Source: Suillus spraguei (Eukaryota; Basidiomycota; Agaricomycetes; Boletales; Suillaceae). Taken from it: DNA of 64,000 nt. Within the stretch, counting starts at the first letter, position 1; every line of letters starts with the position of its first letter. The position numbers and the translations under genes were made by a program. Shown here one piece after another: positions 32,886-44,674 of the stretch. The stretch covers positions 176,416-240,415 of the forward strand of contig JABCPU010000058.1 of NCBI GenBank assembly GCA_016800925.1, written 5' to 3'. The notes beneath the pieces were generated by a model. It was not told where the DNA came from. It made no database searches and saw only the letters and a list, made by a program, of their open reading frames with translations.

Positions 32886-34585
32886 TCAAAATCCGGCAGG
32901 TGCCACAAGCATGTTATCAAAGTTGAACAACTGCTCAAACGTATCGTGCGCTTGCATCTCGAGCGGATATTGGTGTACCTCTAACGACGATGCGTCAAAA
33001 GAGCTAGGCGCGTAGTCAATGTTGAACGCTGATGGGTGCTGGCTCATGGACACCAACTCCCCCCCACATCCTGGCATACCGAGTTGAATTGGAGGGATAG
33101 CACTCAGGTCGAACTCGTCTCCAGCAAGAAGGTCACCGTGGCTTCCCCACGCGCCCTGTCCTTCCCAAGAATACGACTCAGGGTATCCGAACTGCATGTT
33201 TTCCAGAGGCGATCCAGACATAGGCGAGTCTATTTCTGCTTCATTCATGCAGGACGCAAGATCACGCGGTGCCTCATGGTACGAGAATGCGGAAGCCATG
33301 CAATCTACAGGCGTATATGGGCCGGTATGCGGGCCGGAAGAAGCGGATGCTATTGATGACACTGGGGAAATCATTTGTTGACTAGCATGCAGCATGGACA
33401 TATCAGTGGAAATCGACAGAGGATGAGGCGCAGAGGGGTTCTCGAACATCCCATGATAGAATCCATTAACCTTTGGCGCGATTGTCAGCCTGAACTCGAG
33501 CTCGGATGTTAATCGGGTACTCACATCAAGGCCTGACACATAGGCGTTAGGGTGTGAAAACTGCTGTTGAGGCAAGAAATCAAATTGCGAGGCTGACGAG
33601 TTCATGCCATGGTCTGGATGCGACGCACGACGGCTGATCATTGGCAACAGCGACGGGGATGTCGGACACGAAGGCATATAAACTGTCGGAACTTGGATTG
33701 TCTGCCGAGCAGGTGGGGGAGTAGGAGCGGACGCAGAGCGGCCATGCTTCATCACCGTCGGAGGCGACAATGGAAGCACAAACGAGATGCTGCTCTCACC
33801 ATCCGTCTCGTGCTCAAACTCGCCTCGCTTACTCTTCTTCCCCTTCTTATCCTTCGATCGCTGGGGCGATACACGTAATTCGGGTACATCTGCTCGTGCT
33901 CCTTCTTCTTTTCCTTCGCCTGCTCTTCCCAGTACAACCGCTCCTCGGCAGAAAGCGCTTTCCACTGCTGACTGATTGTTTTTGACAGATCTGCCTGACG
34001 CTGCTTCTTTGTTGGCGCGTCAGCGTATGCTGCTGATACTGCCTCCTCTTGAGCTTGTTGACGCTCCTCACAGCACTTCCTGCGGAAGAGGATGAAAGCA
34101 TTTTCTGGGCGCTTGATGTAATCCTCGTCGCCTTTTCTTGGTCTACGCTCAATGTCGCTGCATACGGACGACTTGCGGCGTTTATGCGATGATGGCGATG
34201 CAGGGCCAGATAAGCTAGTGAATGATGATGTCGAGGAGAAGACCGAAGTCGATCCTGCTGAAGTAGATGATGAGGGGGATACGGGGTGAGAGTGCGAACG
34301 AGAGTGGGGTGTGAAGGGGTGAGCGTGAGCTTCCGGAGATCTGGCTCAAATGGGGAATTAACAGGCGACGAGTAAGGACAGGTTTTGCTTTGATCAATAG
34401 GGAAAGTGAAGGCGCGCGGCGTCGGAGAAATAATAGCCAAGGTAGGCGTTTGAAGGGCGTCAGTAATCACCTCAAGTGCTGTTGGGGAGGTGAGTGATTA
34501 GCATTGAATATGGGGAAGGGATGAGCTAATTGTTGAATAGAGGGCTTACATTGAGAAGGGGTATCGTGTGTGCGGAACGCAGCAT
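32886..34585 (-). CDS. HMG-box transcription factor, two apparent frameshifts
   Basis: The proposed start is ATG at 34585 (MLRSAHTIPLLN), with an intron at 34549-34471 and exon 2 with SPTPRAFTFPIDQ. A Ser-rich stretch and a basic patch (SHKRRKSS) lead to a MATA_HMG-type box at about 34130-33890: YIKRPENAFILFRRK, then QADLSKTISQQWKALS and YPNYVYRP. After the box come QRSKDKKGKKSKR, a long disordered region, an intron at 33524-33471 and a C-terminus ending MLVAPAGF. Such proteins bind DNA in the nucleus; relatives control mating and development in basidiomycetes, but the target here is unknown. The frame slips by one base near 34341 and at a run of four C (33863-33866 on the plus strand). Both are explained by a missing base. 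Confidence 0.8.
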
Positions 34586-37500
34586 GATTGTCTGTCTCGG
34601 GGACGGCAAACAATGGCTGCTAAGGTGAGTGAACGGTTTCTGAAAGGGGGGGGATAATGGAAGAAAGAAGGGGGATGGGGGATGATGCGATAGAATAATA
34701 GGTTTCGCTAGGCGTGGTAGGCGGCTACTGAACTGTTTTTCTTTGTCTCACAAAGCGCGCTATCGAGCAAACAATTGGGCGAGTGGGGCACACAAAGCGA
34801 AAACAATACGGACCGCCCGTTATATACTATGATTAAAGGAACTATCGAAAAGTTCCGTTGAACCTAAAACCTCAGTAGGACGCTTTGACTAGATTCGGAT
34901 ACTTTCATTTCGCGATGGACGAATTTGGGGAAACAATGAGAGGGAAGCAACTCTCCGCTTATGTCAGAATGAGACAGAATCATATCCATTTCGTAGCCAA
35001 ACACCGCATAAACACATTTCTTATTGTCTTTTCGCCGAATTTGCTGACTTCTTCGGCCGGCGATATCCCCCAAGATATACATCAGACTATCTGATCACAG
35101 ATTATTGACCCCGTTTTTCCCTCCCTTACAGTACTGACTCGGTTGTATACCCACGCAGAATTCCTTCCATTCACCTCCCATCTTCCCATGTGTTACCCTC
35201 CGCCGACGGTTCCGTCCCTTTGGATGTATGTTATGACATCTACGGACCATAGTGAATGTAAGGCGAATATCTCATCGCGAGTACCCTTTCACGTTTTCAC
35301 ATGTGAAGGTACTATTCTTGGAATATCTTCCTCGACGTTAAAGATTCCATTTTAGGTATGCAAGACCCGTGAACTTGTATGACTCGAGTTCATATTCGGA
35401 GGGAAGGTGTAGCTAGATTCTACGGAGACCTACGTAGTGGCTATACATCCTACTACGATCCCACTTGCGCGCTGGAGTTCATACTATTTTCCGTGCCCTT
35501 TCTTTTTATTTCCGTTATCTACCCGCCGACCCGCCCGCCTGCACATGCACAGCAAGGACTTTAAACTCCAGCGCAAACGTCATCATACCAACGCCGAATA
35601 GTAAGGACGTTTACCCCACGTTGGTGTACGTATCTCTCTGTTGTCAGGAAGGGAATACATGTACCCTTTTGCCCTGCCGCACGTGTAGCTCACTACGCCG
35701 ATGACTCGGTACAAAGTGTTGAACATTCTGGGAATATTTCAACTTGCAAGTCGCCCGGTGGATGTACGAGGGAACCCCTCCCGCCCAACGCAGACCAATT
35801 CCGCTTTTCGCCCCCTTGTGGCCGACCACGTGTGTGTAAATGCTTCTTTGTGGTCTCTTCACCGCGGATATAATTATACTCATCCGTCAGTAAATCTTAA
35901 GCCTCAACACTCGGTGGGATAGTATCATGCAACAGTGAGAACATATTATTCTGTCAAGTTGGGCCTGTATGTACCACACGTACCAACTCCCCAGTTTCCC
36001 CACAGTCTAAAGTGCGTCATACATAATACTTGATCGGTAATGCCGTCATTGGGTACATTCCTGGGTTATACCGCCCATTTGCTGTACTTTAGCTCGGAGA
36101 CTCGAAACACGGATCACAACTTGAAGACGTACGTTGACGTTGACGTCTCTTCGGAGCATATCCAGTCTCCTCGTCCTTACAAGCTCGGACTTGTAGGGTA
36201 GCTGAACCACCGTCGGCAAAAGCGCGGCTGATCCCATTACCGGCCACCGCCAGTATGTCGGAATATCGGTTAGGGCGGCCCGAAATATCCTGCCAAAGCT
36301 AATATCATGAAACTTGAACATATGCTCCCGCCTTTGAATGTCGGACGAAATCCGGAATTAGCGATGATGCGCACTATTTGTTTTTGATATGACACGGTGA
36401 GAGTGACGCAGATCGCGGAACCAAATGTTTTGTGAAGCAAAGTCCGACAAGACAGGTCATGAAATCTCTGAATCATAACTCAAACGGATTCTTCCTATAG
36501 ACAATGAGCGAAGCGTACACCGCCGTGAGACGGAGGATGAATATTCACGCTCTTGATAAGGGGTGATAGACTCTCCATACAATACGCTAATTACTCAAGA
36601 TGGGATTTATCCATGACATGATTATTCATTTGGGGATGACTCAGGACGGCACATGGACAAAGCAATCATCAAGCGATCTAAATCACGGTGATATCGCGTC
36701 ACGGACGAAGCGAAGAGATGGTCCGCGACGCAGGGGTCTGGGGTCTGATATCGAAAGAATCCAGACCGCAAAAGCTCGTGGCCTATCTAATTACCTATTA
36801 ATCACGATGCAACAGCAAAGGTCCATGCGCGTCATGCTTGCAGCCGACGTAGATATCAACACGAGGTGGCCATGCGGCAAGTTAGATAAGATGATACTGA
36901 TAATCTATGCTCAAACATTCATTTCCTTTCTTCAGTTGAAACACAGGGGCCTTTTCTGGTTGCCAGCTCTCTACGCAGTCCAACAAAAGCGAACAATGGA
37001 GAAAAAAACACGCAATCGACTGATCTGACGAATGGTGCCAACAAAGCAAGTTAATCACAGGCGTAGATCATGTATGTATGCGGATATAAAGTGACTATGC
37101 GTGCCTTCGCCCGCCTCGTGCCCCGTGGCGGGCATACCGGGGCAATTTACGTGCACTGGCGTCTGCCCGGCTGATCGTGGCAACCCCTGATTTGTGGTGG
37201 AGTACCTGAGAAGGCCGGGTCAAATTTCTGTGCAGTCGAGGACATCGAATAAAATCCCATACATTGTGTGAATATTTAGCGTATGATCGTGAACAATATT
37301 GGAGTCAATGACCCATTTAGAGACATTTAATCATGCTGACGCCACGATAACCATAGGACTCACGAGTCATGTTCAGCGAACAATGATTACTGCCTATTCA
37401 TCGCACCTGTGTCACCTATGCTAGATACATTCCGAGTCAAGTGAGAGAAGCGCAGGACAATGAGCGACTCCACGCTGGAAGTTGGAAATAGGTGCAGGGG

Positions 37501-39168
37501 GTCTTAGAAGGGGTGCGGCGATAGTTAGGGGAGATGGCAGTGGCTGATCATGGCAACGTCGAATCCTGAACGCAGTATTCTATGAATGCCGCGTCTGAGG
37601 AGTCAGAAAGGATATTAATGAGGATTTCCGCCTTCTTTTTCGGGGACACGGAATGTGACTCGATAGCAAAGAAGGGTCTTCCTTTCTTCCCATTTCGCTA
37701 TTCCACGGAGACTGAGTGGTTTATTGCCGAGGTGAGCATACTCCCTCTTTGGATATGACAATGGATCCAGCACACGTTCGTGTCCAGACATGGGGTGCAA
37801 CAGCAAACCAGTCATGTCCTGACTGCTCGACATCACAGAAAATTGCCACTCCAAGGGCACAAACTCCTCAATTATTCATGCCGCCGGTAAGGAACGAGGA
37901 CTTGACTACCGAGTCACCGGCGTGCGTGGGAACCATCACCGATTATTAATTTGTGCCGGAGCAGGGAGATATACCCATTGCAGTGAACAATATCAGATCT
38001 TTCAAAGATCGATTGGGCGCACATGATACGCCATGTCAGCAGATATAACTCACAGTTATATCGCAGGACATTCCGTGGTCCCAGCGATCAAAGCAAGTCG
38101 AATTTAGACAAGCTAGAAGTAACTAGGGTCTGTCTGACAGAGGACAATGCAATAAGAGTGATAGATCAGAGGATGAGCTACGTTGTGACCGGCTGGAACA
38201 CACTTACTAGTGCTACGCATTTCGATAATTTGCCACATAGTCAAAAGGGGGACAGAACATTAACAGATCACGGCGCTACATTCTAACAAAGCGGGCCGCC
38301 AGGACTTGGGATCATGATCTTGAACCATAAGACATGTAAGTAAGGCCGATGTGATCCGATTCATGACACCGTAAAGTTGTTCCGAATGTATTACCGACCA
38401 ATGGAAGACTTCCGTGTAATCCTTGCAAAAGAGGCTGCTTCAAAGGCTCACTAATGCGCTCATTAGTACACGGATACGTTGCCTTGAGCGCAGCAGTGAA
38501 TGATTCCGAGGGTTCTTGATTCAGGAGAACGGCGAGTAGAACTCCATCAGATGACTAAGCCGACGCCGTATGCTGAGATCGAATGTTTTTTCGCTGCTAG
38601 AACCCACCCATGCACATTTTCTCGTTCCTACCTCTGACATTCTGAGAAATGTTCCTGCATTCTTCCAAGACAGGCCTGATTACTATGAGCAAGCGTCCAG
38701 GACTTCGAGCTGGCCAATGATTACGGTGTCCAAAGCTTCTTTAGACCAGAACTGTTCTGAAATAAATAGCTGCATTTTCTATTGGCCGAACGTCTGCATT
38801 GCATGCTCAATCGGCAAAAAACACTGTGGACCGCTTGGAGCTTGGCCGACGCCTTCTCGATGCGAAGCTTAACGTCACTCGCCAAGTTGCCAGTGACAGG
38901 ATGCGAACAGACGGATCCAGCTCGTAGCATAACGTACGCAACAGTCTCGACTCTTACTCGATTCAACCAGCCAGCGCACCATTTGGGCTTGACAACCGTG
39001 GTCTACTTTTTTTTTACCATGACGAAACGTCACCGGACCATCGGAACATGAGCCTCGGGATCAACTTTACTGGTGCCAGTCATGGTATACTCTAGAGTCC
39101 AACCGGACCCAACCTACGGCGCTTTCCCGGCTTTCAAATCGATATTGGAACGAATCAAAATGCTTTCA
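34586..39168. other. Gene-poor region
   Basis: Nearly 4.6 kb without a supported gene. The longest open frame, 36600-37028 on the plus strand, shows no recognisable domain and no splice-supported extension. The first few hundred bases upstream of 34585 are probably the HMG gene promoter. From about 39000 weak coding-like sequence begins (see the repeat at 39169). Confidence 0.5.
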
Positions 39169-39491
39169 TCGAGACTCAACGAGAGCCCATTGGACAAGGT
39201 GGTCGATGGAGCAGCCAAGTTCTTTTTATAAAACGTCCGTTAATGGATATTCAAAGGGAGCACTATAACGAGTTAGCGTGACGGTGTTCTAGCCGGTCAC
39301 GAATACACGTGTAACATCGCCGCTGTCGAAACGAGAGCTCAACGAGAGGCGATTGAATGAGCTGGTCGACGGAGGGGCCAACTTCTTTCTCGTAAAACAT
39401 CCGATATCAATGGACATTCAATGGGAACGCCATAACGAGTTAGTGTGGCGGACTTCTAGCCGGTCACGAATACACGTGTAACATCGCCGCC
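39169..39491 (+). repeat. Diverged direct repeat, two units of about 160 bases
   Basis: Unit A is about 39169-39324 and unit B about 39332-39491. They share CAACGAGAG near the start and AGCCGGTCACGAATACACGT, GTAACATCGCCGC at the end. The offset drifts from about 163 to 167 bases, so there are small indels. Both units contain a similar translated phrase (LDKVVDGAAKFF and LNELVDGGANFF), so a protein-coding exon may have been duplicated in a decayed gene. I do not recognise the family. Confidence 0.75.
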
Positions 39492-40702
39492 TTCTTTACG
39501 CTACGAAGGTGGCGCCCTCTTCTCACTGTCCGTCACCAATGACCGCGGTGACTGGATTTGCCAGGCTGTCGTTCACGGTGCCGAATGACCTTGTGGGAAT
39601 CAATGTCTTACAGGTAAAAATGATACTTGCAGTAGCATGCTTACTGTCTTCCTGGTGCCATCTAGGTCAATTCAAACTGTGTGCACGTGTGCTCGCATCG
39701 ACTTCTTACTGATATTTGCTTTCGCCAGGCAGAATGTGTTCACCTTCGAGCTCAAATACCATTTGGCTTCGGTGCATGACACACCCCGACTCGCATGGCA
39801 GTGTCATAAATACCAAAATAGACAAACCATGGTTGCCGCGGATTAACCACCCGCCTTTTCTAATTGTATTCAGTATCAGGTTGAGAATAGCATCTAGCTG
39901 TTGCTGCCTGCCATACTCTGCGATACCCAACGTAAATTTCCGTCTACTATTCGAATTTTTGCCTGAATCACATTGCAGATATCGAATTCTTGAACATTGT
40001 TCATGAATGGTTAGAATCCTCCCCATGCCTACGATACTTGGCAGGGGTGCGACGAGTTGAAACATCTAGATCGGCGGAACCACCTAGGAGAAGGCAAGGG
40101 AAGGGATCGATAAGGTTTGATTTTGATAACTGTGTAGAGTCCAACCCTTAATTGATGGGTACCACAATGTCGGGCCACAATAACTTGAAACGGCGAACGA
40201 AAGGCACCTGATTAGCGCCCAAAATCGGCCGAGCCGTGTAGTCAACTTGCTACGATCTTCGAGAGACGGCGGCGCTCGGTGCTCGGTTGCTATGGTGCAT
40301 TACGATTCTGTTAATACGTTGCATTCTGAGATGCAATGGATCATTATGCAAGTATGTTTTGCTGCAATGGAATTCGCGAGTGTTCTGGGCCCAAGTAATA
40401 ACATGTTGGATGGTTGACAGTCAAGCGCTGAAACGGTGCATTCTGGTGAGTTTACGTGTCTTCGAACTGAAGAGCATTGGTGAACTCGGCTTGTTGGTAA
40501 ACCTAAACTTGAGAAGAGAGTCTGATCGGATAAGTATTTATCTCGTCGATGCTCCACCCTGGACTGCGCCATATATTGCACACATCTGAGTCAGGTGTAG
40601 TTCACGTTATTGGACCATATGAGTGGACCGAAATAAATTGTGTGGGGCAAATTCATTAACAGAAATGTAGTAATACATCACGGTGTTCAATAGTGTTCTT
40701 TA
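39492..40702. other. No gene seen
   Basis: Only short open frames. 39500-39610 reads TAVTGFARLSFTVPNDLVG and may belong to the same decayed gene as the repeat just upstream. The rest up to the BUB3 stop shows nothing recognisable. Confidence 0.5.
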
Positions 40703-42273
40703 TTAGCCAGTCGCCCTAGGCTATGCAAGAAAAAGAACATCAGTCGGCATACGGACAAAAAACCGAGCAAGAAAGATATTACGTACCTTGACCTCGTCGC
40801 CAACCTTGCGCACCCAAATTGATCTGACTGTACCCCCTTCTTTTTTCAAACCTTCCTCCCCCTCGTCCCACGTATAACTCACACCCACTGCTAGACGTGT
40901 ACCGTCACAGTTGAACGCGATACTAGGAATCGCAGACGCATATTTCGGGTACTGCCTGAGCCGTTTTTTGACCTTATGATCCCAGATGGAGACGGTACCG
41001 TCTGACCCTGCAGATGCGAATGTATTGTGCCTAATCGAGGATACGAGTAATAAGGGTGAAGAGATCAACTACAGTTAAAAAGAACAAGAAAACACATACA
41101 CTGGATGAAATGCGAGTGCATTAACTGGCCAGACGTGATCCACCTCCTCAATATTTTGTCTGTGGCATTTGAACGCATATTTTTTATCCTGGATTTCTGG
41201 ATTCGGGTCAAAGTACTCCACGCCGATACGGCCTTCCACAGAGCCGATCGCATAACCTATGAGTGAATGAAAACATAAAGCACGTCATCCCTAAACACGA
41301 GAGGAATAAGCATAGACTCACCCTGTCCATCAGCCATGCATGCTAAACTCCTCGTCATGAATTTCAAGCTGCTTTCTCTTGTCTGTGCGGGCTCGGACAT
41401 CCGTCGTACGTCATATATATGGAACAAGCGTGAGGCCATGGAGACGACAAGCGTATTGTTCACTACGTCCATGTGGTAAACACGTTCAGGGAGCGTATGA
41501 TCTGATACTTCTGCTTTTGGTGCACGAGGATCCCAGAAACGAAGGGATTGGTCCCATGAGCCAGAGATAAGCGTATCTAGCAAGTAACAGTTGGAAAAGA
41601 GTTAGAGAGATTAGAATTGAAAGACGTACTAATTTCACGTGCATAGGAGAGCGCAGAGACCGAGTTGGAATGTTGACCCAGAGAAGTCACCTTCTCTGTT
41701 GTGAGATCGAGCCTGTAAGAAAAGTCAGCGTGCTTCTCAAGAAAATAAAATGGGGATACGCACTCCCGCACTCCAGTATCTAAGCATCCACTGTAGGCAT
41801 GGGTCGAGTCGCCGAACAGGCAGGTAAGGACGGCTGCGCGATGGTCAAATTTGGCTTTTTGTTCGTTCGTGGCTACATCATAGAACCGTACAGTCTGGTA
41901 ATGTGTGGTTAAATCTTGGCGGAAGGAAAAGATAGATGGAATCTCACAGTGTCCCAGCCAGATACCAGGAGATGGTCAGGGTTTGTTGGAGAGAAGCGTA
42001 CCTGGGATATACTGTCAAACGGAGGTGATGAGAGTTCTACTTGATCTATAGATGTCCTCAGTAACATGGATACACGTTTTCAAGGAAGAAATATGGACTT
42101 ACCAGCCATGTACGGAGATACTAGATGCTGAAACTGCAAAGAAACTAAGTTATGCGCGCAGAGACACAGCCACCGCATGCACTGGTGTAGTCACGTGAAG
42201 ACGCATAAGCGAGGCATATTCAACTCACGTCTGTCGGTGTCCAAGGGCCTAACGCCCCAAGGTCAAACTGCAT
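40703..42273 (-). CDS. BUB3: BUB3-type WD40 spindle checkpoint protein
   Basis: Start MQFDLGALGPWTPTD at 42273; nine exons, all with GT-AG introns, and a stop at 40703 after a short last exon (PRATG). WD40 blades read in order: VELSSPPFDSISQVRFSP with LLVSGWDTTVRFYDV; ISGSWDQSLRFWDPRAPK; a blade with VYHMDVVNNTLVVSMASR and FHIYDVRRM; YAIGSVEGRIGVEYFD; VNALAFHPVHNTFASAGSDG with VSIWDHKVKKRLRQY; and IPSIAFNCDGTRLAVGVSYT. The GRIGVEYFD block and the overall order are characteristic of BUB3/RAE1-like proteins. BUB3 brings BUB1 and Mad3/BubR1 to kinetochores. The frame is intact across all exons. Confidence 0.93.
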
Positions 42274-42435
42274 TACCTATGTACTCGCATACGTCAGTCT
42301 ACGATCAGCAGAGTTTCCCGGGCGCCCACTGGCACTGGCACTGGCACTAGTGCTCAAGCCGCGCGTGCTGAAGTCACTGCAACAAATATTGCCTCGGGGC
42401 TTGGGTCAAGGGTTGCCAGTTAAATTCTAAACGAC

Positions 42436-43691
42436 GTGGGACCCACCCTTTCCCTAACTACCTTGACGCGACAAACCCTGCTTTTCACTGAAACTCTACT
42501 TCATGAGCACATACAAGATTCGGAGCCAGTTCTTCCCGCAGAAATTCGCATATCCCACGGAGCATTCGCTATGGAAGGTTCGTGGCTATCTTATACTTCA
42601 GGCAGGGGGAAACCAGCCATCGTTCACACTACTGCTAAATGGTTCCATGACGTGGGAGGGCTTGATTCATTTTATTGTTTCACTTTCGACCGTCACCGAC
42701 AGGACCGTGGCCTTGAAAAGGGTTTTTCCACCATCGCGCGCGACCTGGCCGATTGACATGCTCTGGAGATTAGAAGAGTGTTGGCGGACGCAGTTCAGAA
42801 CGACAGTGGGTAGCGGCAAAACCTTCTCGACGGACCCACTAGGGAAGTTTTCGGGGTCGACTTTAGGGTCCGTCGGGGTACGAGAGCGGCGGAGTCGAAA
42901 CACGGCACCATATTCTTCGTGTTCTTAGTGGTAGACTGGCTGTTTTCCAAATTACGGGCCCCCCAAAAAGCATCCGTATCATTGTCACTTCTCGCGCGCT
43001 TCGTGGAATCGATAACGAGTTTGGAGACGGCCATATTAGACGGCCGTGGACGACATTTCATCAGAAGTTATCAAAGGAGCCGAAAGGGCTCTCGGATTTT
43101 TGGGGTAGGGAGTTTGTTATCCTGGCTAATAAAGCTGATAGCCTGTTCGAATGGACCTGTCTTGCTCGTGAATCCATCAAAGATCCCTTCCAGATGTATT
43201 TTTTAGTTATTCCATTGGTGATACACAAGCAAGAAATTGCTTTGACATTGTGGCGACCCACGATCCTGTCGATCGTAGCGTACTGTTGTATGATACTTAT
43301 TACCTGCTTTTGACAGAAATCATGCACATGGATAAACCCGCAAATGCTAGGCATCAGCGGGTCCTGCCTACGAAGGCGCTTGCGATATTTTCCTCCGTGA
43401 TGGGACAAATACTAGGCACGGCCGAAGAGATTTCCTTAACGCAATTTTGGAGACGCAGGCAACAATTCCGATACGGATGTAGTGGTCAGATGCATGTATT
43501 CCTTCCTCAGCGATATCACCAACTCATATAGCTCCATCCGCTCCCTTCACGAATCCTTCTCCGTCCGCGAATTTCCGATAGACCCCGAGCATAGAGGAAA
43601 GCCTTTTATCGATCTGTCGAAGGTACATCGTGACTTGGCTTTTGCATTACTTACGAGTCAGGACTTTCCTTCATTCGCTACAATGTAGCGT
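42436..43691 (+). pseudogene. Decayed NACHT-domain NTPase
   Basis: The plus strand carries successive pieces of an agaric NACHT protein in changing frames. These are SEPVL (about 42515), a P-loop remnant GRGKPAIVHTTAKWFHD, then FDRHRQDRGLEKGFSTIARDL (42690-42750) and HALEIRRVLADAVQNDSG after a TGA. Further on are IRIIVTSRALRGIDNEFGDG (near 43000), ANKADSLFEWTCLARESIKD (near 43160), IFSSVMGQILGTAEEISLTQF (near 43400), and IRSLHESFSVREFPID with DLSKVHRDLAFALL (to 43660). NACHT NTPases are NLR-like, with roles in fungal non-self recognition in the studied cases. Here the P-loop has GKP in place of GK[ST], and several stops and shifts show it is dead. Confidence 0.8.
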
Positions 43692-44674
43692 AGCTTCTTG
43701 GTTGTGAAGATCCAGGATTGTCAGAATGATTTGAACGATGCATTTTTGCACATCTATCCCACTCCTGTCTATTCTGGCCTGCGCCTCACGCACGAACACC
43801 AAATTTTGACACGAAGCTCTCAGAGGAAATAAAGTTGTTCTTCGACAACGAACGACTTCTCTTATGGATCGAGTCCCTTCAATGCACACGCAAGGTAGCA
43901 ACCTTCCGTTCATGCCCAGCATATGGTTACTGAGTGTCAGAGATCGTGCTTACGTGCGGACACGAACCCCTTTCAGATTCAAAGACATCGCAGTGGATGG
44001 TCAGGGTTTTATTTAAGTCTTCGGTGACACAGCGCGCCGCCGATCTGTACGTATCAGTCTTGTGCACGGTGCTTTCGATGACTCAGACATGTAAGAACTA
44101 GCTGCAACGATAGCTGTATGCTACTTATGCTTGCATCATAACTCTAAAATATCGCAGGACTCCTATTCAAATTCCTATCATACGGTCTTTCAAATGCAAC
44201 CAGGATGAGCATGATGCAACAGGCGTGGCCTGCCTTTACTCGCACCTGACTCCGCCTAGGTCTATGCCTTGGCCAAAATCCTCACAGCCCCGCTGTGTCG
44301 TATTCAATATCCAAGTATTTGATTGGGACTTCGAAATTACGAGCATGGCACACTGAAGCTTGACGCACTGAACCGCGGGAAGGAGGGCGCAATATCTAGT
44401 CGATGTGGCAGTGAACAGTCTGGATCAGCCATCTCAGAGCCGCCTCCCTGTCATCACAATGCATAGGCAGCAATGCACTAATGTAAACAGAGAATCAGAT
44501 TTCTACGGTCACAAAAATACAACATATGTAACTGAACAATATAACAACAACTACAAATCACGATTTCTACCACAGAGGAGGCCAATAGGACGTCATGTTG
44601 GCATGTGGCTGTAGAAATACGAAAACTCAGCTGGCCAGCGAATGAACATACATCGTAACTCCTGGTCCCGGTGA
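43692..44674. other. No gene seen
   Basis: No supported coding region between the NACHT relic and the dynamin gene. It may include further decayed C-terminal sequence of the NACHT gene. Confidence 0.5.

Noticed and set aside
33609..33985. Plus-strand open frames across the HMG gene
   Set aside because: They overlap the HMG box and its downstream region, which are better explained on the minus strand.
36600..37028. Open frame of 142 codons on the plus strand
   Set aside because: No recognisable domain, no signal or splice-supported extension, and composition like the surrounding non-coding DNA.
37080..37180. GC-rich stem-like sequence considered as a tRNA
   Set aside because: No A and B box spacing and no cloverleaf could be drawn.
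39701..40065. Open frames on both strands near 39.7-40.1 kb
   Set aside because: No domain on either strand and no likely splice partners.
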